From Flavobacterium silvaticum (GTDB taxonomy: Bacteria; Bacteroidota; Bacteroidia; Flavobacteriales; Flavobacteriaceae), in NCBI RefSeq assembly GCF_012911565.1, contig NZ_JAAMPU010000105.1, forward strand, positions 62,001 through 126,000: a stretch of DNA of 64,000 nucleotides, read 5' to 3'. The notes beneath the pieces are model-generated. The model worked only from the letters and a program-made list of their open reading frames with translations, did not search any database and had not been told where the DNA came from. Position 1 is the stretch's first letter. Every line of letters starts with the position of its first letter. Both the position numbers and the translations under genes were made by a program. Below, piece by piece: positions 53,061 to 60,996 of this stretch.

Positions 53061-53153
53061 GACAGCAATCTCTGTAAACACCCTTGTTGCCTGTTTTTCG
53101 CGCCTTTCGTTATTGTACACAAAAAAGCAGACTGGGAAACTCGGGAACGTCCC

Positions 53154-53639
53154 TTATTTTTTCTGGCGTAAATCCAATGTCTGCTTTTCTTCGAGGGATT
53201 TCTTTATCGAAATGGCTTCTTTAACCTTGTCATTCGGAATCGTCATGGACAACACATAATGTGCAATTTTCCATTTTCCGTTTTCCAACCGCAATACGCC
53301 CGAACCACGACAAAGGCCCATTTGAGTATCCAGAAGTTCATCGAACCAAGCCATCTTTTCGTCGTTACTTAAAAAAATATGACGCTCAAGAGATGTGAAA
53401 CTCCATGCTTTTCCTTTGTCGAAATAGGGTTTTGAAAAGGCTTTGAATTCGTTGACATTCCAATTTTCGGTGGCATCTGTCCCAATAAATATCGCATCTG
53501 TTGACATCGAATCAAAATAGGCATCGAACTGTGCATCGGCAGCGGCTTTGAGCCATGCGTCAAGGGTTTTGGTGATTTCGGCTTTTTGTGACAATAAAGC
53601 TGTTGGAATCAGGACCAGAAAAAGAAGTAGGTATCGCAT
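53154..53639 (-). CDS. Exported NTF2-like/SnoaL-fold protein
   Basis: This 161-residue protein has a signal peptide (MRYLLLFLVLIPTALLSQ) and a cone-shaped NTF2-like fold (DUF4440/SnoaL type): a first helix (ITKTLDAWLKAAADAQFDAYFD), DAIFIGTDATENWNVNEFKAF and the C-terminal strands SGVLRLENGKWKIAHYVLS (landmarks). Family members bind small ligands or act in hydrolysis or isomerisation; no catalytic residue can be fixed here. Periplasmic. It stands alone; its last codons are followed by the intergenic element. Confidence 0.82.
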   Translation of the reverse strand: MRYLLLFLVLIPTALLSQKAEITKTLDAWLKAAADAQFDAYFDSMSTDAIFIGTDATENWNVNEFKAFSKPYFDKGKAWSFTSLERHIFLSNDEKMAWFDELLDTQMGLCRGSGVLRLENGKWKIAHYVLSMTIPNDKVKEAISIKKSLEEKQTLDLRQKK

Positions 53640-53947
53640 AGTTTTTTGGACAAGATAAGCATAATTAATGCGAACGGTAATAGAAAATTACTACAGAGAT
53701 TTAACAATTCAGGCAGTTTTTCTGTAATCAACCTATTTTGGCAATCCATACCTTGTCATAGGGAAGGGGCCGATGGTATCCCTAAAAAATCCGCGGTAAT
53801 AAGAGGTACAGAAAAAATGTACTTTTTAGCTTCGCTCAGTTCTGCTAAAGCCTCGGGTGTTAAATGAATATGTTTTCGTTTTCAGTCCAAAAAAATCCCG
53901 TACCTCAACAAGTAAGATACGGGAATCACATGGCTTATGATTTACGG
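53640..53947. other. Gap of 308 bp between the NTF2-like gene and amt
   Basis: It holds the amt terminator at 53888-53924. Minus-strand codons at about 53756-53877 give a protein-like peptide (HLTPEALAELSEAKKY and on to IPSAPSL before a stop) without a start codon, possibly a gene relic. A 73-codon plus-strand frame (53646-53867) is not convincing. Nothing else was seen. Confidence 0.5.
53888..53924 (-). terminator. Terminator of amt
   Basis: On the minus strand TCCCGTA (53924-53918) pairs with TACGGGA (53902-53896) and is followed by seven T residues (53895-53889). It lies 24 bp past the amt stop. Confidence 0.8.
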
Positions 53948-55339
53948 TCAGCCGTTCTGCATCAGGTTCATATAACCCAATGGTTCCGGCTTTGAATTGT
54001 CTATGGATTCATCATGTTGCGAAAGGTCGAGGCCTAAATGTTCTGAATCTTCCGAAACCCGCAGCGGGATGAAATAGTTGGTGACTTTAAATAAAATCCA
54101 CGCCCCGAAAAAGGTGAAAACAGATACCAGTACGAGTGCCATCATGTGATGAGCGAACACGTTCCATCCGCCGTGCAACAGGCTCGCATTTTCTCCCTGG
54201 GCAAAAATCGCGGTCAGGATCATTCCCATGATGCCACCGACACCATGGCAGGCAAAAACATCTAATGTATCGTCTATCTTCTGCATGTATTTCGACGTAA
54301 GCACTTTGTTTGAAACGATGGCAGTAATGAATCCGAAGAAAATACTCTGGGGAACGCTCACATAACCGGCTGCCGGTGTAATGGCAACCAATCCGACGAC
54401 AGCGCCCACACAAGCGCCCATAGCCGATACTTTACGGCCGTTGAGCCTTTCAAAAAAGAGCCACGTCAACATAGCCGCAGCTGATGCCGTGGTGGTGGTG
54501 GCAAAAGCCATCGCAGCCGTTCCGTTTGCCGCCAAAGCAGATCCGGCGTTGAATCCGAACCAGCCGAACCAAAGCATTCCCGTACCCAAAAGCACAAAAG
54601 GAATGTTGGTTGGAATGTGGCGTGAATTTTTGCGTTTGCCCAAAACAATCGCTCCGGCCAACGCTGCAAAACCGGCACTCATATGGACTACGGTTCCGCC
54701 CGCAAAATCCTTGACGCCAAAATAAGTTCCGAGGATTCCGCTCGGATGCCAGACCGAATGGCAAAGCGGTGCATATATGAATAAGGTAAATAGACAGATA
54801 AAGAGTAAAAAGGAAATGAAACGAACGCGTTCGGCGAAAGATCCGGTAATGATAGCAGGTGTTATCACTGCGAATTTCATCTGGAACAACGCAAACAGCA
54901 TAAATGGAATGGTCGATGCCATTTTGTTATGAGGCAAAAGCCCTACATGATCCATAAATGCAAAGCTGCGCGGATCGCCAAAAAAACTGTAGAATTTTCC
55001 ATCGATGGTAATCCCGATCGGGTCGCCGAATGAAAGGCTAAAAGCAACTACGACCCATAAAAGCGTCACCACGCCAAGGCAGATGAAACTTTGTAACATG
55101 GTAGAAATGATGTTCTTTTTGCCGACCATGCCGCCGTAAAAAAACGACAGTCCGGGTGTCATGAGAAGCACAAGGCTTGAAGCTGTCAATAACCAGGCGA
55201 CATCGGCGGTTACGATCTGATCGGTGGTTCCGAACTGGCCTGTTGTATCAGGAGCGGCTTCTGGCCAGAAAACACCTGTAATGGAAACAATTGTAATGAT
55301 TGCGAAAGAAATGATCCAACGTTTTTCCAGCTTCTTCAT
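53948..55339 (-). CDS. amt: Ammonium transporter
   Basis: This 463-residue inner-membrane channel has a hydrophobic first helix or signal (IISFAIITIVSITGVFWPEAA), then eleven Amt helices. Landmarks are FFYGGMVGKKN, DFAGGTVVHMSAGFAALAGA (with the conserved His), FNAGSALAANGTAA, and CHGVGGIMGMILTAIF with the second pore His. It passes ammonium or ammonia into the cell. Length is at the long end of the family. No PII gene (glnB/glnK) is next to it, which is unusual since amt-glnK pairs are common. Transcribed alone. Confidence 0.96.
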   Translation of the reverse strand: MKKLEKRWIISFAIITIVSITGVFWPEAAPDTTGQFGTTDQIVTADVAWLLTASSLVLLMTPGLSFFYGGMVGKKNIISTMLQSFICLGVVTLLWVVVAFSLSFGDPIGITIDGKFYSFFGDPRSFAFMDHVGLLPHNKMASTIPFMLFALFQMKFAVITPAIITGSFAERVRFISFLLFICLFTLFIYAPLCHSVWHPSGILGTYFGVKDFAGGTVVHMSAGFAALAGAIVLGKRKNSRHIPTNIPFVLLGTGMLWFGWFGFNAGSALAANGTAAMAFATTTTASAAAMLTWLFFERLNGRKVSAMGACVGAVVGLVAITPAAGYVSVPQSIFFGFITAIVSNKVLTSKYMQKIDDTLDVFACHGVGGIMGMILTAIFAQGENASLLHGGWNVFAHHMMALVLVSVFTFFGAWILFKVTNYFIPLRVSEDSEHLGLDLSQHDESIDNSKPEPLGYMNLMQNG

Positions 55340-55377
55340 AAATTCAAAATATTAATCCTACCCCTGATTTGATGAGG

Positions 55378-55385
55378 CAAAATTA
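55378..55385 (-). promoter_or_regulatory. -7 promoter element of amt
   Basis: TAATTTTG on the minus strand (55385-55378) fits TANNTTTG and lies 38 bp before the amt ATG. No TTG at -33 spacing; an activator may be needed. Confidence 0.4.
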
Positions 55386-55426
55386 AAAAAATTATGTCTT
55401 TAAAGGATTAGTCGGTCAAAAAATAA

Positions 55427-55470
55427 AGGGTGTGACAGCTATTTTTACCAACATCTGTTTATCACACCCT
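55427..55470 (-). terminator. Terminator hairpin after the small lipoprotein gene
   Basis: AGGGTGTGA (55427-55435) and TCACACCCT (55462-55470) form a perfect 9-bp stem with a 26-nt loop, followed on the minus strand by a T-rich tail (TTTATTTTTT). It lies between the small lipoprotein gene and amt, so it could also be read as a leader structure of amt. Confidence 0.6.
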
Positions 55471-55514
55471 GAATTAAAAAATTTTAATATAAATCCCGGA
55501 TAAGGGAATCGATA

Positions 55515-55730
55515 TTATTTCGCCGGAGCAGCAGTAGTGTCTTTTGCCACTGTATCTGTAGTAGCCGGAGCAGCTGCAGGCTCTGGTGTAGCTGCTGTTG
55601 TGGTGTCAACTGTTGTCGTATCGGTTGCAGCAGGTTCTTCCATTCCTTCTTTGCTCTTGCAGGAAAATACGGTTCCGGAAAGCATCAATGCCAATGCAAG
55701 GACGGTAAGCGATTTTGTGATAGATTTCAT
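55515..55730 (-). CDS. Small lipoprotein with Thr/Ala/Pro-rich tail
   Basis: This 71-residue protein begins at ATG 55730 (MKSITKSLTVLALALMLSG) and has a lipobox ending TVFSC, so it is lipidated at about residue 24. After SKEGMEEPAA the rest is low complexity: runs of Thr, Ala, Pro and Asp (TDTTTVDTTTAATPEP) with no hydrophobic core. It is likely an unfolded tail on the outer membrane. Function unknown; small lipoproteins of this kind are common in Flavobacterium. Upstream in-frame codons add 15 residues without a lipoprotein-like start and were left out. Confidence 0.75.
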   Translation of the reverse strand: MKSITKSLTVLALALMLSGTVFSCKSKEGMEEPAATDTTTVDTTTAATPEPAAAPATTDTVAKDTTAAPAK

Positions 55731-55868
55731 AATTAAGAGGTTTTTGTTTCCGTCCAATTTATAAAAAAATCGCATTGAAATTCCAATAATCTATTTTTTA
55801 ATGGGTTGAATGTTAATTTATCGTAACATTTTTATTCGATCAGGGACAAACACTCCGCGCCATAATTT

Positions 55869-55876
55869 TATATTTG
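55869..55876 (+). promoter_or_regulatory. -7 promoter element of the second M13 peptidase gene
   Basis: TATATTTG fits TANNTTTG and lies 30 bp before the ATG at 55907. It supports that start over the in-frame codon at 55874, which lies inside the element. Confidence 0.45.
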
Positions 55877-55906
55877 AAGGCTATTTGCATAACAAAACCA
55901 AATTTC

Positions 55907-57940
55907 ATGAAAAGACACAAAGTACTTCTACTTGTCCCAACACTTACTACCTTATTATTATCATCGTGCAAAAAAGAGGAAAAGCACGAACTGACTTCCG
56001 GAATCATCAAACAAAATATGGACACCCTTGTCAAGCCGGGTGATGATTTTGACGCTTATGTAAATGGCGGATGGATGAAGAAAAACAAAATCCCGTCCGA
56101 TAAATCATCGTTCGGGGTCGATGCGATTCTTGACGATGAAGCCCAGGCCAATGTAAAATCCATCATTGAAGAAGCTGCGAAATCAAACGCCAAAGAAGGT
56201 TCCAACGAACAAAAAATAGGCGATTTCTACAATTCTTACATGGATCAGAAAACACGGGATGCAAAAGGAATCACTCCGCTTAAACCTATTTTCGACCAGA
56301 TTGACGCGATTACGAATGTCACGGAATTGCCTGCATTTTTCGGAAAGGCGAACAAAGCAGGTTTATCGGCACCGTTCAGTATCCAGGTTACTGAAGATTT
56401 CAAAGACCCGACGACTTATATGGCTTTCGTATGGCAAGGCGGCTTGAGTCTTCCAGAGCGCGAATATTATATGCTCCAGGATGCAAAGTCAAAGGAAATC
56501 CGCGTTAAATATGAACAACATGTAGCTTCCATGCTCAAGCTTGCGAACATTGCTGAACCGGAACTCAAGGCAAAAGAAATCCTGGCACTCGAAACCCGTA
56601 TCGCATCGAACCATGTCAAAAAAGAAGAAACGCGTGATGCCACTAAAATGTATAATGTTTTTGATCTGGCTGCACTCGACAAGCTTTCACCGGGTTTCGA
56701 CTGGACCGGCTTCCTTAAAGAATCGGGATTTGGCGGACAGAAAAAAATCATCCTTGCACAACCAAGTTACATTTCCAAAGTGTACGACATTATAAGGACC
56801 ACGCCGCTCGAAGTGTGGAAGACCTGGCTTAAATGGGGCGCTATCCATGACAACGCGACTTATCTGTCAGCCAATCTTGACAACGAAAATTTCAATTTCT
56901 ATGGTAAAGTACTCAGCGGAACCACCAAACAACGCGAATCGTGGAGACGTGCCGTTGGAGCTGTAAACAACAATCTTGGTGAGGTCGTCGGGGAACAATA
57001 TGTCAAAAAACATTTTACGCCCGAAGCTAAGGAGCGTATGTCTGAACTCGTCAAAAACCTGCTCAAAGCATACGAAGCCAGCATAAAGGAACTAACTTGG
57101 ATGACACCTGAAACCAAGAAAGAAGCATTGGACAAATTGTCGAAATTCACGCCTAAAATCGGTTATCCGGATCATTGGAGAGATTACAGCAAACTCACGG
57201 TGAAAAAGGATGATCTATTCGGGAACATGCAGCGTTCGTACGAATTCGAATACAACCGCATGCTTGACAAACTCGGTAAAAAAGTAGACAAGACCGAATG
57301 GGGAATGACACCTCAAACCGTAAATGCCTACTACAATCCGTCACTTAATGAAATCGTATTCCCGGCAGCCATATTGCAACCGCCATTCTTTGATTTGACT
57401 GCAGATGACGCGGTCAACTATGGAAGCATCGGGGCAGTTATCGGTCACGAAATCGGACACGGATTCGACGATCAGGGAAGCACATTCGATGGAAACGGCG
57501 TACTTCGCAACTGGTGGACGGAAGCCGACAAAAAAGCGTTCGAACAACGCACGGGCGCACTTGTAAAACAATACAGCAGCTTCAAGGTTTTCCCGGATCT
57601 AAATGTGAATGGTGCGTTTACACTTGGCGAAAACATTGGCGATTTGGGCGGATTGGCGATTGCTTTCAAGGCATACAAAATCAGCCTTGGCGGAAAACCG
57701 TCACCAAAAATCGAAGGTATGACAGGCGAACAGCGTTTCTTTATCGGATACGCACAATCGTGGCTTGTCAAGCAACGCGAGGAAGCATTACGTACACAGG
57801 TCGCTTCAGATCCGCATGCACCGGCACATTTCCGTGTCAACGGAATCGTGAGAAACACGCCGGAATGGTATGATGCCTTTAATGTAAAACCAGGAGATTC
57901 CTTGTATCTTGCTCCGGCAGATCGCGTGAAAATCTGGTAA
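55907..57940 (+). CDS. M13 family zinc metallopeptidase, lipoprotein form
   Basis: This 677-residue paralogue of the 2655-4706 protein has a lipoprotein signal (MKRHKVLLLVPTLTTLLLSSC), so it is membrane-anchored. M13 features: VKPGDDFDAYVNGGW, NAYYNPSLNEIVFPA, HEIGH at about residues 514-518, and the third ligand in GENIGDLGG (574-582, Glu575). It ends ADRVKIW. It cuts small peptides in the periplasm or at the surface. The two copies differ in anchoring and in the middle part, so they are likely not redundant. Followed by its own terminator. Confidence 0.95.
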   Translation: MKRHKVLLLVPTLTTLLLSSCKKEEKHELTSGIIKQNMDTLVKPGDDFDAYVNGGWMKKNKIPSDKSSFGVDAILDDEAQANVKSIIEEAAKSNAKEGSNEQKIGDFYNSYMDQKTRDAKGITPLKPIFDQIDAITNVTELPAFFGKANKAGLSAPFSIQVTEDFKDPTTYMAFVWQGGLSLPEREYYMLQDAKSKEIRVKYEQHVASMLKLANIAEPELKAKEILALETRIASNHVKKEETRDATKMYNVFDLAALDKLSPGFDWTGFLKESGFGGQKKIILAQPSYISKVYDIIRTTPLEVWKTWLKWGAIHDNATYLSANLDNENFNFYGKVLSGTTKQRESWRRAVGAVNNNLGEVVGEQYVKKHFTPEAKERMSELVKNLLKAYEASIKELTWMTPETKKEALDKLSKFTPKIGYPDHWRDYSKLTVKKDDLFGNMQRSYEFEYNRMLDKLGKKVDKTEWGMTPQTVNAYYNPSLNEIVFPAAILQPPFFDLTADDAVNYGSIGAVIGHEIGHGFDDQGSTFDGNGVLRNWWTEADKKAFEQRTGALVKQYSSFKVFPDLNVNGAFTLGENIGDLGGLAIAFKAYKISLGGKPSPKIEGMTGEQRFFIGYAQSWLVKQREEALRTQVASDPHAPAHFRVNGIVRNTPEWYDAFNVKPGDSLYLAPADRVKIW

Positions 57941-57959
57941 CACAACACGAACATCAATT

Positions 57960-57986
57960 AAAGCCTTCTTTCGGGAAGGCTTTTTT
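57960..57986 (+). terminator. Terminator of the second M13 peptidase gene
   Basis: AGCCTTC (57962-57968) pairs with GAAGGCT (57975-57981) over a 6-nt loop, followed by TTTTTT. 21 bp past the stop codon. Confidence 0.88.
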
Positions 57987-58045
57987 GCATGATGTAAATT
58001 GGCAGAACCGAATATTTCACTATATTCAATCTGCAAATCGAATTT

Positions 58046-58348
58046 ATGACTGCCGATTATTCTCACATCCTCGACGCCCTTATCAAGCAAGGCTTCCATC
58101 AGATTCCCGAATCCAATCCGGAAACAGGAAAGAAATTCGATTACCGGATCACCGCCTATTCGCTCAATACCAAACTGAGTTTCCGGTTTGAAAGCCTGGA
58201 ACATTTTGTTGAATTCCTTAAACTTTCAGATGCCGACAGCGAGAAAAGGATTGCCGTGCTCCAAACCAGGTTTACCGAACTCGGCCTTGACCCGAATCAG
58301 TTTTTCTGGGTGAATTTCTTTGAAGAAGGCAAGGAAAAAGAGATGTAG
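58046..58348 (+). CDS. Hypothetical protein, 100 residues
   Basis: This cytosolic, charged protein (MTADYSHILDALIKQGFHQI to EEGKEKEM) is predicted to be mixed alpha/beta. Phrases such as FRFESLEHFVEFLKLSDADSEKRI look like a real helical domain and codon use matches neighbours. No family recognised. It lies between a terminator and the convergent mntR, and would be a single-gene unit. A minus-strand frame over the same bases is less credible because it crosses the terminator. Confidence 0.6.
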   Translation: MTADYSHILDALIKQGFHQIPESNPETGKKFDYRITAYSLNTKLSFRFESLEHFVEFLKLSDADSEKRIAVLQTRFTELGLDPNQFFWVNFFEEGKEKEM

Positions 58349-58362
58349 TTTATTAGGAAAAT

Positions 58363-59025
58363 CTAACCTTTACGCACAAACAAATTCCCGGCAATTTTTT
58401 GGGAAACCACAACTTCACCTTGTTTGGTTCGGATGTGAAGCGACTGATCGAAATCTTCCTTTTCCAAAACTTCTATCGTTGTTCCAAGTGAAATTTGTTG
58501 TTTATCCAGATATTTAAGGAATTCGGACGAGCTGTCCTTAACGCCTACGCAAATCGCTTTCTCCCCTACTTTGAGTTCCGATAACAATTGCTTTTCGGTT
58601 TTTGCGATCTTGCCGTCGGCATCCGGAATTGGGTCACCGTGCGGATCCTGGGTCGGATTCCCCAAAAAATCGGCAAGCCGGTCAATCAGTTTTTCAGACT
58701 GGATGTGCTCGAGTTGTTCGGCTATATCGTGGACCTCATCCCATTTGAAATCGAGATGTTCGACCAAAAAAACTTCCCACAGCCGGTGTTTACGCACAAT
58801 CATCTTGGCCTCATGCAAACCCGAATCTGTCAGTAAGACACCTTGGTATCGTTTATAGGAAACCAGATTCTTCTCGGATAGTTTCTTAAGCATATCGGTT
58901 ACCGATGAAGCCTTGGTTTCCATTTTATCGGCAATGGAATTCGTGCTCACGCCTTCCGGGTGCAAGCTCATGAGGTGATAGATGGTCTTGAGATAATTCT
59001 CTTCGGAAAAAGTCATCGGTTTCAT
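58363..59025 (-). CDS. mntR: DtxR/MntR family metal-dependent regulator
   Basis: This 220-residue regulator has an N-terminal winged helix-turn-helix (MTFSEENYLKTIYHLM, VSTNSIADKMETKASSVTDML), a dimerisation and metal-binding domain (about 65-140, with IVRKHRLWEVFLVEHL and HDIAEQLEHIQS), and a C-terminal SH3-like FeoA-type domain (about 145-220). With Mn or Fe bound, such proteins repress uptake genes. ATG 59025 was taken; a TTG one codon earlier is the alternative. It lies 15 bp after mntH and is co-transcribed with it, so a feedback loop is expected. The likely target is the palindrome at 60969-60990. Confidence 0.92.
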   Translation of the reverse strand: MKPMTFSEENYLKTIYHLMSLHPEGVSTNSIADKMETKASSVTDMLKKLSEKNLVSYKRYQGVLLTDSGLHEAKMIVRKHRLWEVFLVEHLDFKWDEVHDIAEQLEHIQSEKLIDRLADFLGNPTQDPHGDPIPDADGKIAKTEKQLLSELKVGEKAICVGVKDSSSEFLKYLDKQQISLGTTIEVLEKEDFDQSLHIRTKQGEVVVSQKIAGNLFVRKG

Positions 59026-59040
59026 CAATGCAACTTTTGG

Positions 59041-60915
59041 TTAATCGCGTACAATCATCAACGGAATGGAAATGCCGTGTCGTACCTTGTCTACGGTTGT
59101 ACCAAAGATAAGGTCTTTGAGGCCGGAATGCCCATGTGTTCCCATGACAAGCATGTCAAAATCGCCTTCGTTGACTATTTTAGGGATGCCTTTTCCGGGT
59201 TCTCCGTAACCGAGTCTGGTTTCGATGTCGTATCCTTTTTCAGTCAGCATAATATCATATTCGGCTAATAATTTTTCATCGACAGATGTTTCATGGTCTA
59301 CAGTCTGTTCCCCATACATCATGGCCCCGACGGTTTCAACCACATGTATCAAGGTGTAATGTGCCTGGTTTCCGCCAATGGAAAACGCATGGTTGAGCGC
59401 ACCTTCATCGGCACTTGAAAAATCGACCGTGACAGCAATTTTCTGTGCTTTGAGACCCGCGCTTTGGTTGAATTCCAGTTTGAGATTATGTGGACTGTGG
59501 TTGTAGATATGCTCTTTCGGTTTGACCACAAACGGACGGATCACGATATACAACAGCAACAAGGCAAAAAACACAGTTATCGGCACAACTGTAAACCAAA
59601 GCAACGTAGCATTCGGTGACGATGAAAGCCAGTCGCGCAATTCGCCGTAAACCAGCCTTGCATTTAACCCGACGATGACGAGTGCAATAGCCCACGCGGC
59701 AATCTGTGTCGGTTTGTTGATATGGAACCCTTTCATCCGGGTCTTGTCGCTGACAAAATGGATCAGCGGGATAATGGCGAATCCAAGCTGCAAACTCAGG
59801 ATGACCTGGCTTAAAATGAGCAGTTTTCCGGTTACGCCTTCTCCAAAAACAGATATGGTGACCACAGCCGGAACAATCGCCAAAAGGCGTGTCATAATGC
59901 GTCGGACCCACGGACGGATACGCAAATTCAGGTAACCTTCCATGATAATCTGTCCGGCCAATGTTCCGGTCACGGTAGAACTTTGTCCAGCTGCAATAAG
60001 TGCTACAGCGAATAAAATCGGGGCGAATTTGGTTCCGAGCAACGGCTCAAGGAATCGATGCGCGTCCTGGATTTCGGCAATTTCAAACATGCCGTTTTTG
60101 TAAAAAGTAGCGGCAGCCAATATCAGGATTGCGGCATTGACAAAAAAGGCAAGGTTCAGGGCGATGACCGAATCGAGGAAATTGTATTTGATGGCTTGCC
60201 TGACACCGGAAATATTACGGTCGAATTTTCGCGTCTGGACCAATGAGGAATGCAAATAAAGATTATGCGGCATCACGGTCGCTCCGATAATACCGATTGC
60301 TATATAGAGTGCATTTTCATTCGGTATCGATGGAATCAACCCGGCAAAAACCTTCGGAAGTTCCGGTTGTGCAAAGATCATTTCAAATACGAACGAAAAC
60401 CCAATGATGGCAACCAACGCAATGATGAATGCTTCCATTTTCCGCATGCCTTTATTGATGAGGAACAGCAACAGGAAGGTATCGAGTACGGTAATGAAAA
60501 CACCGTGAAGCAACGGAATATCGAATAATAAGTTAAGCCCGATGGCCATTCCGAGTACTTCGGCCAGATCACAGGCGGCAATCGCTATTTCAGCTAGGAA
60601 ATATAAGATATAATTGATACCTTTTGAATACGTTTCGCGTGAAGCCTGGGCCAAATCGAGTTGGGTAACGATACCAAGCCGCGCACTCAGGCTTTGAAGC
60701 AAAAGTGCCATGATGTTACTCATCAGCAATACCCAAAGCAACGAATACCCGAATTGGCTTCCGCCGGCAATATCAGTCGCCCAGTTGCCTGGATCCATAT
60801 ACCCGACGCTGATCAGGTAAGCCGGCCCTAAAAACGCCAGTATCTTTTTGAACCCGGACGTTTTATTCTGGGTCGATATCGATTCGTGTACTTCTTCGAG
60901 CGATTTTGATGACAT
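59041..60915 (-). CDS. mntH: NRAMP manganese/iron transporter fused to a universal stress protein domain
   Basis: This 624-residue protein has an NRAMP transporter of eleven membrane helices (about residues 20-450) with DPGNWATD at 41-48 and the metal-site helix VMPHNLYLHSSL (Met and His as in Mn/Fe transporters). From about residue 485 to the end is a complete UspA domain: IAVTVDFSSADEG, and the ATP motif GTHGHSGLKDLIFGT, which fits Gx2Gx9G(S/T). It imports Mn(II) or Fe(II) with protons. The USP domain faces the cytosol and may bind nucleotide to adjust transport. First gene of a unit with mntR. Confidence 0.95.
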   Translation of the reverse strand: MSSKSLEEVHESISTQNKTSGFKKILAFLGPAYLISVGYMDPGNWATDIAGGSQFGYSLLWVLLMSNIMALLLQSLSARLGIVTQLDLAQASRETYSKGINYILYFLAEIAIAACDLAEVLGMAIGLNLLFDIPLLHGVFITVLDTFLLLFLINKGMRKMEAFIIALVAIIGFSFVFEMIFAQPELPKVFAGLIPSIPNENALYIAIGIIGATVMPHNLYLHSSLVQTRKFDRNISGVRQAIKYNFLDSVIALNLAFFVNAAILILAAATFYKNGMFEIAEIQDAHRFLEPLLGTKFAPILFAVALIAAGQSSTVTGTLAGQIIMEGYLNLRIRPWVRRIMTRLLAIVPAVVTISVFGEGVTGKLLILSQVILSLQLGFAIIPLIHFVSDKTRMKGFHINKPTQIAAWAIALVIVGLNARLVYGELRDWLSSSPNATLLWFTVVPITVFFALLLLYIVIRPFVVKPKEHIYNHSPHNLKLEFNQSAGLKAQKIAVTVDFSSADEGALNHAFSIGGNQAHYTLIHVVETVGAMMYGEQTVDHETSVDEKLLAEYDIMLTEKGYDIETRLGYGEPGKGIPKIVNEGDFDMLVMGTHGHSGLKDLIFGTTVDKVRHGISIPLMIVRD

Positions 60916-60934
60916 GATTTTATTTTTTGCAACA

Positions 60935-60963
60935 CAAAACTAATTAAATTTTCAATTGAACAA
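60935..60963 (-). promoter_or_regulatory. mntH promoter
   Basis: On the minus strand TTG (60963-60961), 18 nt, TAGTTTTG (60942-60935): a full consensus match. The ATG follows 19 bp later. The palindrome at 60969-60990 lies just upstream of the -33 box. Confidence 0.6.
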
Positions 60964-60968
60964 AATAA

Positions 60969-60990
60969 ATTTTTAGATTTGTCTAAAAAT
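60969..60990. promoter_or_regulatory. Palindromic operator, candidate MntR/DtxR-type site
   Basis: ATTTTTAGA (60969-60977) and TCTAAAAAT (60982-60990) are perfect 9-bp inverted arms around TTTG. It lies between the divergent mntH and outer-membrane transporter-like genes, with mntR in the mntH operon. It overlaps the -7 element of the right-hand gene and ends 6 bp from the -33 box of mntH. A repressor site for the DtxR-family protein is the simplest reading; binding is not shown. Confidence 0.65.
60974..60981 (+). promoter_or_regulatory. -7 element of the outer-membrane transporter-like gene, inside the operator
   Basis: TAGATTTG fits TANNTTTG and lies wholly within the palindrome. A TTG at 60956-60958 is only 15 nt upstream. 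It precedes the ATG at 60997 by 15 bp, which supports that start. Confidence 0.5.
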
Positions 60991-60996
60991 AAAACT

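Noticed and set aside
53646..53867. 73-codon plus-strand frame between the NTF2-like gene and amt
   Set aside because: Low-complexity reading without domain signs; the minus strand over the same bases looks more protein-like but also lacks a start.
57806..58204. 132-codon minus-strand frame over the end of the M13 gene
   Set aside because: It crosses a strong terminator and lies opposite a conserved peptidase end and the 58046 gene.
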